Below, piece after piece: positions 1-7,311 of a stretch of DNA of 7,464 nt (its first letter is position 1; every line of letters starts with the position of its first letter). Under the pieces are notes generated by a model. The model made no database searches. It was given only the letters and a program-made list of their open reading frames with translations, and had not been told where the DNA came from. The stretch spans positions 1 to 7,464 of the forward strand of contig JAITHO010000106.1 of NCBI GenBank assembly GCA_031279915.1. The letters are read 5' to 3'. A program made the translations under genes and the position numbers. This DNA comes from Tannerellaceae bacterium. GTDB taxonomy: Bacteria; Bacteroidota; Bacteroidia; Bacteroidales; Tannerellaceae.

Positions 1-1397
1 GAAGTTTCTATCCTGACCAAAATAACCTTTTTCTTGTCCTTATGCCATGCGGCTGCATCGTCGGCAAAGAAAACGATCTGACCCGTAGCTGCTCCCGGAG
101 AGGCCGGAAGCCCTTTGGCAAGAACTTTAGCTTTCTTTATGGCGTCTTTGTCGAATACAGGATGAAGGAGCTCGTCGAGCTTATTTGGGTCAATCCGCTT
201 GAGCGCCGTTTTCTCGTCTATAATTCCATTGCGAAGGAAGTCCATTGCGATCTTCACCATAGCTGCGCCGGTGCGCTTGCCGTTGCGGGTTTGGAGGAAC
301 CATAGCTTCCCTTCCTGAACCGTAAATTCCATGTCTTGCATGTCGCTATAATGGTTCTCAAGTTTGGTTTGGATGGCGTCGAGCTCCTTATATATCTCCG
401 GCATGGCTTCTTCCATGGAGGGATACTGCGATGCGCGAACGTCCTCGGAGATGGTTGCGCGTTCGGCCCATATCTGCGATCCGGCCTTGGTGATTTGCTG
501 CGGAGTACGTATGCCGGCAACCACATCCTCGCCCTGGGCATTGATGAGGTACTCGCCGTTGAATACATCTTCGCCGCTACCAGCATCGCGCGAGAAGCAC
601 ACGCCCGTGGCCGAGGTATTGCCCATGTTGCCGAACACCATGGCCTGCACCGTTACGGCTGTTCCCCACTCGTCGGGTATGCCTTCCATCTTGCGATAGA
701 TAATGGCGCGTTCGTTCATCCAGGAGTTGAACACGGCGCACACGGCTCCCCAGAGCTGCTCGTAAGCATCGGTTGGGAAATCATGGCCCGTACGTTCCTT
801 CACGGCCGACTTGAATTGGGTTACGAGAAGCTTCAGATCGTCGGCGGTGAGCTCATTGTCGAGCTTCAGCCCTTTCTCGTGCTTGAGCTTCTCCATTATC
901 TCTTCAAACGGATCAATATCTTCCTTCGACGTAGGTTTCATGCCGAGCACCACGTCGCCATACATCTGCACAAAGCGCCTGTATGAATCCCAGGCGAAGC
1001 GCTCGTTGCCTGTCTTGCGGGCAAGGCCTTCAACCACGGCATCGTTCAGCCCCAGGTTAAGGATGGTATCCATCATGCCCGGCATCGATGCGCGAGCGCC
1101 TGAGCGTACCGACACAAGCAAAGGATTGGAGATATCCCCCAATTTGCTATTCATCAGCGTCTCAATATGAGCCACAGCCTTCTCAACTTCGTCGGTCAGG
1201 AGGGCAACCACTTGGTCGCGACCCAGCTCATAATACTCGCTGCATACTTCTGTAGTGATGGTGAAGCCCGGAGGAACCGGAACTCCGATAAGATTCATTT
1301 CCGCAAGATTGGCGCCCTTACCGCCCAGCAGGTTTTTCATGTCTGCCCGTCCTTCGGCCTTGCCATTGCCGAAGAGGTATACTCTCTTTCTGTTCAT
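1..1397 (-). CDS. ppdK: Pyruvate, phosphate dikinase, N-terminal 465 residues (cut by window edge)
   Basis: This enzyme interconverts pyruvate + ATP + Pi and PEP + AMP + PPi in the cytoplasm; in anaerobic Bacteroidetes it can serve PPi-linked glycolysis or gluconeogenesis. The reverse strand reads without interruption from ATG at 1397 off the left end. Visible family motifs are the opening [10 protein letters not shown] (about residues 7-16), the glycine-rich [10 protein letters not shown] (25-34), PPGFTITTE (42-50), the nucleotide-binding [15 protein letters not shown] (97-111), [19 protein letters not shown] near the middle, and [13 protein letters not shown] (from about 365), which closes the ATP-grasp part. 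The last readable residues, VILVRIET, begin the phospho-histidine domain. The TSHAAVVARG-type motif with the catalytic histidine and the PEP/pyruvate barrel lie outside the window, so activity cannot be judged. The family is usually near 900 residues, so about half is present. The start is chosen because the conserved N-terminus begins within a few residues of it. The truncation is the window edge, not a lesion. Confidence 0.97.
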   Translation of the reverse strand, partial: MNRKRVYLFGNGKAEGRADMKNLLGGKGANLAEMNLIGVPVPPGFTITTEVCSEYYELGRDQVVALLTDEVEKAVAHIETLMNSKLGDISNPLLVSVRSGARASMPGMMDTILNLGLNDAVVEGLARKTGNERFAWDSYRRFVQMYGDVVLGMKPTSKEDIDPFEEIMEKLKHEKGLKLDNELTADDLKLLVTQFKSAVKERTGHDFPTDAYEQLWGAVCAVFNSWMNERAIIYRKMEGIPDEWGTAVTVQAMVFGNMGNTSATGVCFSRDAGSGEDVFNGEYLINAQGEDVVAGIRTPQQITKAGSQIWAERATISEDVRASQYPSMEEAMPEIYKELDAIQTKLENHYSDMQDMEFTVQEGKLWFLQTRNGKRTGAAMVKIAMDFLRNGIIDEKTALKRIDPNKLDELLHPVFDKDAIKKAKVLAKGLPASPGAATGQIVFFADDAAAWHKDKKKVILVRIET

Positions 1398-1455
1398 TGA
1401 TAAAAAATTATTAATATGTACTTATGAATTTGCTATATGAAGATTACAAAGCGCA

Positions 1456-1463
1456 CAAAGATA
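1456..1463 (-). promoter_or_regulatory. Candidate Bacteroidetes -7 box for ppdK
   Basis: Read on the minus strand this is TATCTTTG, an exact match to the Bacteroides -7 consensus TAnnTTTG, 58 bases upstream of the ppdK start. The leader between box and ATG is very A/T-rich with no Shine-Dalgarno sequence, as is usual in this phylum. No clear -33 TTTG is found at the expected distance, so this is a motif match only. Confidence 0.4.
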
Positions 1464-1535
1464 ACAAAAAATATATTCCTCCTACTCTCATATTCGTTTT
1501 TCTCCCCCACCCTATTCTCAGCCTGATTACAGCTT

Positions 1536-1662
1536 GAGAGCTTTGCACAAGAGAGCCGCCAAAAGTCGTGCGCACAATCAGTTTTCCTGCTATTAACAGG
1601 CCTATTACAAGTAGTCGCGAGGCGCTGGGACAGGAATTGGAGGGTCTGTACGCGCGTATAAG
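1536..1662 (+). repeat. Left arm of the 442-bp palindrome
   Basis: This arm pairs with the reverse complement of 1854-1977. Well-preserved blocks in order are GAGAGCTTTGCAC, GAGAGCCGCCAAAAG, ATCAGTTTTCCT, CTATT/ACAGGCC, GTCGCG and, towards the core, GGCGC, AATTGG and CTGTACGCG. Differences are scattered point changes and one- or two-base gaps, the pattern expected of an old inverted repeat diverging without coding constraint. Confidence 0.75.
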
Positions 1663-1893
1663 CCTCCAAAATTTCTTGCAGGGCGCCTCATACGCGCGTA
1701 TGAGCCTCCAAAATTTCTTGCAGGGCGCCTCATACGCGCGTATGAGCCTCTAAAATTCTTGCAGGGCGCCTCATACGCACGTATGAGCCTCCAAAATTTC
1801 TTGCAGGGCGCCTCATACGCACGTATGAGCCTCCAAAATTTCTTGCAGGACGCCTCATACACGCGTACAGCCCCCCAATTATAGTCCTGGCGC
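1649..1893 (+). repeat. Tandem array of 42-bp units, five full and one decayed
   Basis: Units start at 1649, 1691, 1733, 1774 and 1816, with a sixth degenerate copy from 1858 to about 1893. Each opens with TACGCGCGTA or TACGCACGTA, continues GAGCCTCCAAAATTTCTTG and ends CAGGGCGCCTCA. Four full units are 42 bp; the third (1733-1773) is 41 bp through loss of one T. Units 1-3 carry the perfect palindrome TACGCGCGTA, while units 4-5 have a G-to-A change in it; the outermost copies are the most diverged. Each unit has two dyads, one centred on CGCG and one on AATT, where CCT-C-CAA faces TTG-C-AGG. Neighbouring units can therefore fold into serial hairpins with CGCGTATGAG/CTCATACGCG stems. There are no unique spacers, so it is not a CRISPR array. 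Confidence 0.92.
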
Positions 1894-1977
1894 CTTCGCG
1901 ACCACGTGTAATCGGCCTGTAATAGAGGAAAACTGATTTTAGTGCACAACTTTTGGCGGCTCTCGTGCAAAGCTCTC
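1854..1977 (-). repeat. Right arm of the 442-bp palindrome
   Basis: This is the inverted partner of 1536-1662. It ends with GTGCAAAGCTCTC at 1965-1977, followed directly by AGCTT. Its inner part overlaps the decayed sixth tandem unit, so the palindrome and the array are one structure and not two adjacent elements. Confidence 0.75.
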
Positions 1978-2005
1978 AGCTTTTGCATCTGTTCTGCATA
2001 CCTCC

Positions 2006-2037
2006 AAAAAACACGAGGCGCACTCACGTACGCCTCG
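2006..2037 (-). terminator. Rho-independent terminator of the aminotransferase gene
   Basis: On the minus strand a 10-bp stem, CGAGGCGTAC against GTGCGCCTCG (one G-T wobble), closes a GTGA loop of the GNRA class. Two bases later comes a run of six T (2011-2006). The hairpin (2014-2037) lies 106 bases past the aminotransferase stop and points the same way. The dyad is symmetric, but the plus strand has no T tract after it, so it should act only on minus-strand transcription. It would separate aminotransferase transcription from the 442-bp element and ppdK. Confidence 0.75.
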
Positions 2038-2143
2038 GCCCTAACATCTATTGTTCTGCTCTTAAGCAGATCACTTCTATTGATATGTAAAATTCAATCG
2101 TTCGGATTAAATGTATTGTATATTTTAATTTGCATCGGGCAGG

Positions 2144-3337
2144 TCAAACCAATATTGAGAGCGCGCCGCCTATTCTTGCCATAGCTTCGGTCAGTAGCTC
2201 GTCGGAAGCGGCATACGATATGCGGATGCAATTAGGCTCTCCAAATGCGGCGCCTCCAACGGTTGCCACGTGGGCTCGTTCCAGCAGATACATCGACAGC
2301 GAGGCAGAGTCGGTTACTGTGTGCGACATGGCTCGCTTGTCGAAAAAGGCGTTACATTCCGGAAATATATAGAAGGCGCCTTGCGGTATGCTCACCTCAA
2401 GGCCTTTGATTTCGTTGCAATACTGTATCATCATGTCGCGACGGCGGCGAAAGGCTTCGCGCATTTCCTGCACGCATGTCTGAGGGCCGGTGAGAGCGGC
2501 CAGGGCGGCCTGCTGGGATACCGAACATGGCCCTGAGGTGTATTGACCTTGCAGCTTGGAGCAGGCTTTTGCTATCCATTGCGGAGCGGCCATGTAACCG
2601 ATGCGCCAGCCTGTCATGGCATAAGCTTTGGAGACGCCGTTGATGATGATTGTGCGGTCGCGCAGCTCTTCGAACTGTGCGAGGCTCGCGTGATTCTCCA
2701 GGTACGAGATATGTTCGTAGATCTCGTCGGAGAGGATGAGAATGTTGGGATGTCGCTCCAGAACGGCCGACAGGGATGCGAGCTCGTGCCGAGTGTATAC
2801 GCAGCCGGTTGGATTGGATGGCGAACAAAGGATCAACGCCTTGGTGCGGGGAGTGATGGCCTTCGAAAGCTGACGCGGGGTCATCTTGTAGTCATTGTCG
2901 AGGCTTGTGGATACTATCACACTGACCCCGCCGGCTAGCTTGACCATCTCAACGTAGCTTACCCAGTATGGCGCAGGAATGATCACCTCGTCGCCAGGAT
3001 CAATGACGCTCAGGAGGGCGTTGCAGATTGCTTGCTTGGCTCCGTTGGATACCACGATCTGGTCGGGCGAGTACGTTAGGCAGTTGTCGCGATGCAGTTT
3101 GTCGGCGATAGCTTGGCGCAAGGCCGGATAGCCGTTCACGGGAGAGTAGTACGAGTAATTGTCGCGAATAGCTTTTACGGCAGCTTCTTTAATGTGCCCG
3201 GGGGTTTTGAAATCGGGCTCGCCTACGCTGAGATTGATGACGTTGACGCCACGAGCTTTCAGTTCGCTGCTTTTCTGCGACATTGCGAGGGTTTCTGAGG
3301 GAGATAATTGTGAAATGAGTTGCGAAACTTGTGTCAT
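2144..3337 (-). CDS. Class I/II PLP-dependent aminotransferase, aspartate aminotransferase subgroup Ib
   Basis: This 397-residue cytoplasmic protein is predicted to transfer the amino group between aspartate (possibly also prephenate or other acids) and 2-oxoglutarate using pyridoxal phosphate. It has the full length of bacterial AspB/AspC subgroup Ib enzymes. Fold-type I landmarks are intact: SVGEPDF (37-43), YSPVNGYPALRQAI (64-77), SNGAKQA (97-103), PAPYW (121-125), SPSNPTG with Asn175, DEIYEHI with Asp204 and Tyr207, Schiff-base Lys237 in NGVSKAYAMTGWRIGY, and the carboxylate-binding arginine in IRISYA (Arg372). The ATG at 3337 is preferred because the conserved N-terminal segment SQLSPSETLAM starts within ten residues and a -7 box lies 21 bases upstream. 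It is transcribed away from the glycosidase gene and is probably monocistronic, with its own terminator. Substrate choice among aspartate, prephenate and aromatic acids cannot be settled from motifs, so no symbol is given. Confidence 0.96.
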   Translation of the reverse strand: MTQVSQLISQLSPSETLAMSQKSSELKARGVNVINLSVGEPDFKTPGHIKEAAVKAIRDNYSYYSPVNGYPALRQAIADKLHRDNCLTYSPDQIVVSNGAKQAICNALLSVIDPGDEVIIPAPYWVSYVEMVKLAGGVSVIVSTSLDNDYKMTPRQLSKAITPRTKALILCSPSNPTGCVYTRHELASLSAVLERHPNILILSDEIYEHISYLENHASLAQFEELRDRTIIINGVSKAYAMTGWRIGYMAAPQWIAKACSKLQGQYTSGPCSVSQQAALAALTGPQTCVQEMREAFRRRRDMMIQYCNEIKGLEVSIPQGAFYIFPECNAFFDKRAMSHTVTDSASLSMYLLERAHVATVGGAAFGEPNCIRISYAASDELLTEAMARIGGALSILV

Positions 3338-3358
3338 GATTTACTGATTTTGTGTGCA

Positions 3359-3366
3359 CAAAAGTA
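3359..3366 (-). promoter_or_regulatory. Candidate -7 box for the aminotransferase gene
   Basis: The minus strand reads TACTTTTG, matching TAnnTTTG, 21 bases upstream of the start codon. That spacing implies a very short leader. No matching -33 TTTG was found, which lowers certainty. Confidence 0.42.
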
Positions 3367-3525
3367 GAGAATTATTTGAGTTTGCTATGCGCCATGATAC
3401 GATTTTGGCCGGTTGATTGAGCATTTTATTTCCTGCGCCTCTGTTTTTTTGCAGCTACACAGTATTATAGATATGTTGATAAGTTTTGAGGCTTAGGCTG
3501 GACGGCTTTTCTTTCCTGATGCCCG

Positions 3526-3554
3526 TTGTATATTCAGCCTTCTTTTTAATTTTG
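3526..3554 (+). promoter_or_regulatory. Candidate Bacteroidetes promoter for the GH43-GH2 gene
   Basis: TAATTTTG at 3547-3554 matches TAnnTTTG exactly, and TTG at 3526-3528 lies 18 bases upstream, close to the usual -33 spacing. If used, it would give a leader of roughly 115-120 bases ending in A/T-rich sequence before the ATG at 3679. This is a motif match only. Confidence 0.35.
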
Positions 3555-3678
3555 TTTGCGAGGCTGATTTAAACATGATGACCGATTGACGGGTATTCCC
3601 GAAAAGCATTGAGAAGCTCTTTTTCCTATACATTATAATATATATAACATCATTCAATATTTAATCTTAGAATCAATC

Positions 3679-6600
3679 ATGAAGTGCAATCTAATTACAA
3701 TCACGCTAGTCCTGCTCTGCCTCTCTGTGGGTGGCAGTGCGGAGATGCAACAGAGCGGGCAAAAGTCGTTCCGGCCCGGACAAATATGGCACGACACTGA
3801 TGGCATCCACATCAATGCTCACGGCGGAGGTATTCTGCCGCATAAGGGACGGTACTACTGGTTTGGCGAGCACAAAAGCGAGCGAACAAGCAGCGCGCTG
3901 GTGGGCGTAACCTGCTACTCGTCGGCCGACCTTTATAACTGGAAGAACGAAGGCGTGGCGCTGAAGGTTTCGGAGGATCCTAACAGCGATATCACAAGCG
4001 GCTGCGTGCTGGAGCGTCCGAAGGTTATCTATAATGCGAAGACAGGGAAGTTTGTGATGTATTTTCATCTGGAGCTTAAGGGGAAGGGATACAGCGCGGC
4101 TCGCGTGGGCATTGCGGTGGCCGATGCAGTTACGGGGCCGTATATTTTCCAGCGATCGCTTAGGCCCAATGCTGGGATCTGGCCTGAAAACTTCTCGGAG
4201 GAACAGCGCGCGAGCAAGCTCTTGCCTACGGATTTTGCTAACGACCGGGCTCCGGGATTCAGAGAGGCTATCGCCAACGGAATCTATACCCGACGGGATA
4301 TGCAGGGCGGACAAATGTCGCGCGATATGACCCTCTATGTTGATGATGACGGCAAGGCTTATCACATTTATGCATCCGAGGAGAATTACACGCTTAACAT
4401 TGCCGAGCTTTCAGAGGATTATTTGCAGTATACCGGGCGATACGTGAGGGTTGCTCCGGGCGGACATAATGAGGCGCCTGCTATCTTCAAGAAGGACGGA
4501 GTTTATTACATGATAACGTCCGGATGCACCGGATGGGATCCGAACGAAGCGCGGATGTTTACCGCCAACAACATCTTCGGCCCATGGAAGCAGCATCCGA
4601 ATCCCTGCCGGGGAGTGGGCTCGGAGCTGACCTTCCGCGGACAGTCGACCTTCATCCTCCCTACCGGAAAGGGCGACTTTATATTCATGGCCGATCGCTG
4701 GACGCCACGGAGGCCCATCGACGCCCGGTACATCTGGCTTCCGATACGATTCGAGGCCGGATTACCTGTCATCGAATGGCGCAACGAATGGGACTTGAGC
4801 GCGTTCAACAGCATGGCCGAGGCCGACGAGGTGAAGCTCAACGACGACTGGCTCTTTATGCTCGGAGATGCTCCGGAGGCTAAGCTCCCGGACTTTGCCG
4901 ACAGCCGCCTCCAAAGGGTTTCGCTGCCGCACGACTGGAGCGTCAAGGCTCCCATGAGCCCTTCGCTTGCAAGCGCAACAGGATACTTGCCGGGAGGAAT
5001 CGGATGGTATCGCCGAGAGATCTATGTGCCCGAGCAACGTCGCGGGCAAAGGCTCTTCATGTACTTCGAGGGAATATACAACCGCTCTGAAGTGTATGTC
5101 AACGGACGGCTCGTTGGCGGACGTCCCAGCGGTTACGCTTCCTTTGAAGTAGATATCAGCAGCGCCATTGAATACGGAACGACCAACCTCATAGCCGTGC
5201 GCGTGGATCATAGCCGATACAACGACTCGCGATGGTACACTGGCTCCGGAATCTACCGCGACGTATGGCTGCGCTATGCCGGCCCGATCCGGATCGCCCG
5301 CTGGGGGGTGTTTGCCTACTCAAAGGATGCCACGGCCAAGAGCGCGACGCTGAAGGTGGAAACCGTCATCGACTATGACAATGCCGAACGGCTAAAGGGC
5401 ATCACCATCAGCCACGAACTCTTATCGCCGCAAAAGAAAGTCGTTGCAAGGTCGAGCCAGAAGATAACCGCACCGCCAAAGGAAGCCGGCAGCAGCTTTA
5501 CATCCGCCACAGATAATCTCAAAATATCCGCCCCAGAGCTATGGAGCATTGACACCCCCACGCTCTACACGCTGAAAACTACTATCAGCCGCGGCAATCA
5601 GCTGCTCGAAACTCGAACGGCGACAACAGGATTCCGAAGCATTGCCTTCGATCCCAACAAAGGATTCTACTTGAACGGGGTTAATATGAAACTGAAAGGC
5701 GTTTGCCTGCATCACGACGGAGGACTGTTCGGCGCCGCCGTATCCAAGGATGTTTGGGAACGAAGGCTCGCCAAACTGAAACAGCTCGGATGCAACGCCA
5801 TCAGATGCAGCCACAACCCGCATGCGCCATACCTGTACGAGATATGCGACAGGCTCGGACTGCTGGTCATGGACGAAGCTTTCGACGAATGGGAGATGCC
5901 CAAGCGCAAATGGGTGGAGGGATGGAACGTTGGCACGCCGAGCTTCGACGGCATAGTCGACTTCTTTGCCGAATGGGGAGAGCGCGACATTGCCGACATG
6001 GTGCGACGCGATCGCAATCACATATCCATCTTCACCTGGAGCATAGGCAACGAAATTGATTACCCCAACGACCCCTACTCGCACCCCATTCTCGACGGCT
6101 CGGGGCGCGACGGATTCACGCAGCCCATCTTCGGCGGATACAAAAAAGACGCCCCAAATGCCGAACGACTGGGAGAGATTGCGCTGAAGCTCGTGGCCGT
6201 GGTCAAGAAGCACGACAGCTCCCGACCCGTAACCGCCGCCCTGGCCGGAGTAGCCATGTCGAACGAAACGGCATACCCCGGAGCCCTCGACATCGCCGGA
6301 TATAACTACACCGAAAGCATGTACGCCGCCGATCATGATAAGTATCCCCAACGGATAATTTACGGAAGCGAAAACGGTCACGGCATAGATGCATGGCGGG
6401 CCGTTGCGGATAACGACTACATCAGCGGACAGTTCCTCTGGACTGGAGCCGACTACCTGGGCGAGTCCGGACGATGGCCCTCCCGCGGATCGACTGCCGG
6501 ATTGATAGACCTTGCCGGACACGTGAAGCCGCGCGGAGAATTTCGACGATCGCTATGGAGCGCCGAATCGATGGCGTACATCGGAACCTATCCGGCCCCC

Positions 6601-7185
6601 GCTGCCGCCCCCTCCAACGACCGCCGACCCATGCTCTCAACCGATGCCATGCCGGTATGGAACTATGCCGACAGACAGCAAATCCGCGTAGTTTGCTATA
6701 CAAATGGCGCGAAAGCTCGCCTCGAGCTCAATGGCAAGATAGTTGGCGAGGAGAAGGCCTACGATCCTGCCGTTGGCGTCATCTATTGGGATGTAGCCTT
6801 TGCGCAAGGAAATCTGGCGGCGATAGCCCTCGATGCCAACGGGCAGGAAACGGCCCGCTATGCTATCCGCACCTCCAAGAGGCCGCACGAACTGAAGGTC
6901 GTTGCCGACGAGAAAGTCGGGAATCTGCGCCACATCACCCTGCAAGTGGTGGACGAAGACGGCATCGCCGTAATGCTGGCAGACAACGAAGTAACCTGCA
7001 CCGTCGCCGGCCCCGCCCGTCTGCTCGGCCTTGAATCGGGCAACTCTCGCGACGCCGGAAATCATACCGACAACGCAGAGCGCGCCTACTACGGACGCAT
7101 AATGGCATACGTCCAGGAAGAAGCCGGCGAGGGCGCCGTGAAAGTGACCTTCAGCTCCCCATGGCTGAAAGGTGTCGAATTATAG
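3679..7185 (+). CDS. Secreted bifunctional glycosidase: GH43 exo-beta-1,3-galactanase-like plus GH2 beta-galactosidase-like
   Basis: The protein has 1168 residues. A type I signal peptide (1-21, likely cut after GGSA, no lipobox) sends it to the periplasm or outside. Residues about 32-372 form a GH43 propeller resembling exo-beta-1,3-galactanases (subfamily 24 type): AHGGGIL, YYWFGEHK, LERPKV with Glu112, HNEAPAIF with Glu265 as likely acid, TSGCTGWDPN, and Gln322 before MADRWTP. The usual GH43 Asp base is absent, as known for that group, where a glutamine takes its place. GH2 follows: jelly roll about 385-535 (SLPHDW, GIGWYRR, YVNGRLVGGRPSGYASFEVDI), Ig-like 537-652, and barrel 654-965 with GVCLHHDGG, IRCSHNPHAP, acid/base Glu792 in WSIGNEID and nucleophile Glu898 in YGSENG. 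A DUF4982-like domain (about 990-1062) and a final Ig-like domain (about 1066-1160) complete it. Both catalytic sets look intact. The likely target is arabinogalactan-type galactan; exact linkages are inference. No SusC/D gene is adjacent. Confidence 0.93.
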   Translation: MKCNLITITLVLLCLSVGGSAEMQQSGQKSFRPGQIWHDTDGIHINAHGGGILPHKGRYYWFGEHKSERTSSALVGVTCYSSADLYNWKNEGVALKVSEDPNSDITSGCVLERPKVIYNAKTGKFVMYFHLELKGKGYSAARVGIAVADAVTGPYIFQRSLRPNAGIWPENFSEEQRASKLLPTDFANDRAPGFREAIANGIYTRRDMQGGQMSRDMTLYVDDDGKAYHIYASEENYTLNIAELSEDYLQYTGRYVRVAPGGHNEAPAIFKKDGVYYMITSGCTGWDPNEARMFTANNIFGPWKQHPNPCRGVGSELTFRGQSTFILPTGKGDFIFMADRWTPRRPIDARYIWLPIRFEAGLPVIEWRNEWDLSAFNSMAEADEVKLNDDWLFMLGDAPEAKLPDFADSRLQRVSLPHDWSVKAPMSPSLASATGYLPGGIGWYRREIYVPEQRRGQRLFMYFEGIYNRSEVYVNGRLVGGRPSGYASFEVDISSAIEYGTTNLIAVRVDHSRYNDSRWYTGSGIYRDVWLRYAGPIRIARWGVFAYSKDATAKSATLKVETVIDYDNAERLKGITISHELLSPQKKVVARSSQKITAPPKEAGSSFTSATDNLKISAPELWSIDTPTLYTLKTTISRGNQLLETRTATTGFRSIAFDPNKGFYLNGVNMKLKGVCLHHDGGLFGAAVSKDVWERRLAKLKQLGCNAIRCSHNPHAPYLYEICDRLGLLVMDEAFDEWEMPKRKWVEGWNVGTPSFDGIVDFFAEWGERDIADMVRRDRNHISIFTWSIGNEIDYPNDPYSHPILDGSGRDGFTQPIFGGYKKDAPNAERLGEIALKLVAVVKKHDSSRPVTAALAGVAMSNETAYPGALDIAGYNYTESMYAADHDKYPQRIIYGSENGHGIDAWRAVADNDYISGQFLWTGADYLGESGRWPSRGSTAGLIDLAGHVKPRGEFRRSLWSAESMAYIGTYPAPAAAPSNDRRPMLSTDAMPVWNYADRQQIRVVCYTNGAKARLELNGKIVGEEKAYDPAVGVIYWDVAFAQGNLAAIALDANGQETARYAIRTSKRPHELKVVADEKVGNLRHITLQVVDEDGIAVMLADNEVTCTVAGPARLLGLESGNSRDAGNHTDNAERAYYGRIMAYVQEEAGEGAVKVTFSSPWLKGVEL

Positions 7186-7197
7186 TCAGTTACAATT

Positions 7198-7311
7198 GGC
7201 CATTCCCGCCTGCCCAAGGAGGTCATTCCCGCTCGCCCAAGGAGGTCATTCTCGCCTGCCCAAGCAGGTCATTTCCGCTCGCCCATGCAGGTCATTCCCG
7301 CTCGAAAAATA
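7198..7311 (+). repeat. Five tandem 23-bp units in the left arm only
   Basis: Units start at 7198, 7221, 7244, 7267 and 7290 (the last is 22 bases). Each begins GGTCATTCCCGC or a one-base variant and continues as CTCGCCCAAGGA or CCTGCCCAAGCA. The right arm has the equivalent of the first unit only and then goes directly to the hairpin core. The left arm has therefore gained, or the right arm lost, four units. Differences between units are single substitutions. Confidence 0.85.

Larger units (their letters stand above)
1536..1977. mobile_element. 442-bp MITE-like long-palindrome element with tandem-repeat core
   Basis: The element starts with GAGAGCTTTGCAC (1536-1548) and ends with its exact reverse complement (1965-1977). 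Inside these ends a second exact 15-bp inverted pair follows (1551-1565 against 1950-1964, GAGAGCCGCCAAAAG), offset by two extra bases on the left. Imperfect complementarity continues through both arms into the core, giving arms of about 125 bp each. AGCTT lies immediately outside both ends (1531-1535 and 1978-1982) in direct orientation, as a 5-bp target duplication would. A caution is that AGCT is its own reverse complement, so the match could also be an extension of the inverted repeat with one bulged base. There is no transposase and no credible protein, so if mobile it would depend on enzymes supplied elsewhere. It sits between the ppdK promoter region and the terminator of the aminotransferase gene, in a site that breaks no gene. 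A structured non-coding RNA or a decayed repeat cassette are alternatives. Confidence 0.6.
3338..3678. other. Divergent intergenic region between aminotransferase and GH43-GH2 genes
   Basis: This 341-base stretch contains no credible gene. It holds a -7 box for each flanking gene (listed separately) and a strongly A/T-rich segment at about 3622-3663 before the glycosidase start. A short CGGG-TATT-CCCG dyad near 3591-3602 is too small to interpret. No terminator, riboswitch or clear operator was recognised. Confidence 0.7.

Noticed and set aside
336..986. 216-residue plus-strand frame opposite ppdK
   Set aside because: It is antisense to conserved dikinase motifs and has no recognisable domain.
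1568..1753. 61-residue plus-strand frame with NFLQGASYARMSLQ repeats
   Set aside because: Translation of the same 42-bp units; no independent coding signal, promoter or conserved domain.
1649..1893. CRISPR array
   Set aside because: Units are head-to-tail with no unique spacers, and no cas genes are present.
1605..2027. 140-residue minus-strand reading frame across the tandem array, rich in RAYEAPCKKFWRLI-like repeats
   Set aside because: The 41-bp unit switches the repeat to another frame part-way (to SYARMRRPARNFGG), the start lies in the terminator hairpin, and the sequence is explained by palindromic repeats; not a supported gene.
2055..2070. TCTGCT-CTTA-AGCAGA hairpin downstream of the aminotransferase
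   Set aside because: Six-base stem with no T tract on either side; the 2006-2037 hairpin is a much better terminator.
3480..3488. TAAGTTTTG as a promoter -7 box
   Set aside because: It has one extra base relative to TAnnTTTG and no -33 element at a sensible distance; the 3547-3554 site fits better.
5539..6522. 327-residue antisense frame within the GH2 barrel
   Set aside because: It lies wholly opposite conserved GH2 catalytic sequence, resembles no family I know and is explained by the codon bias of the real gene.
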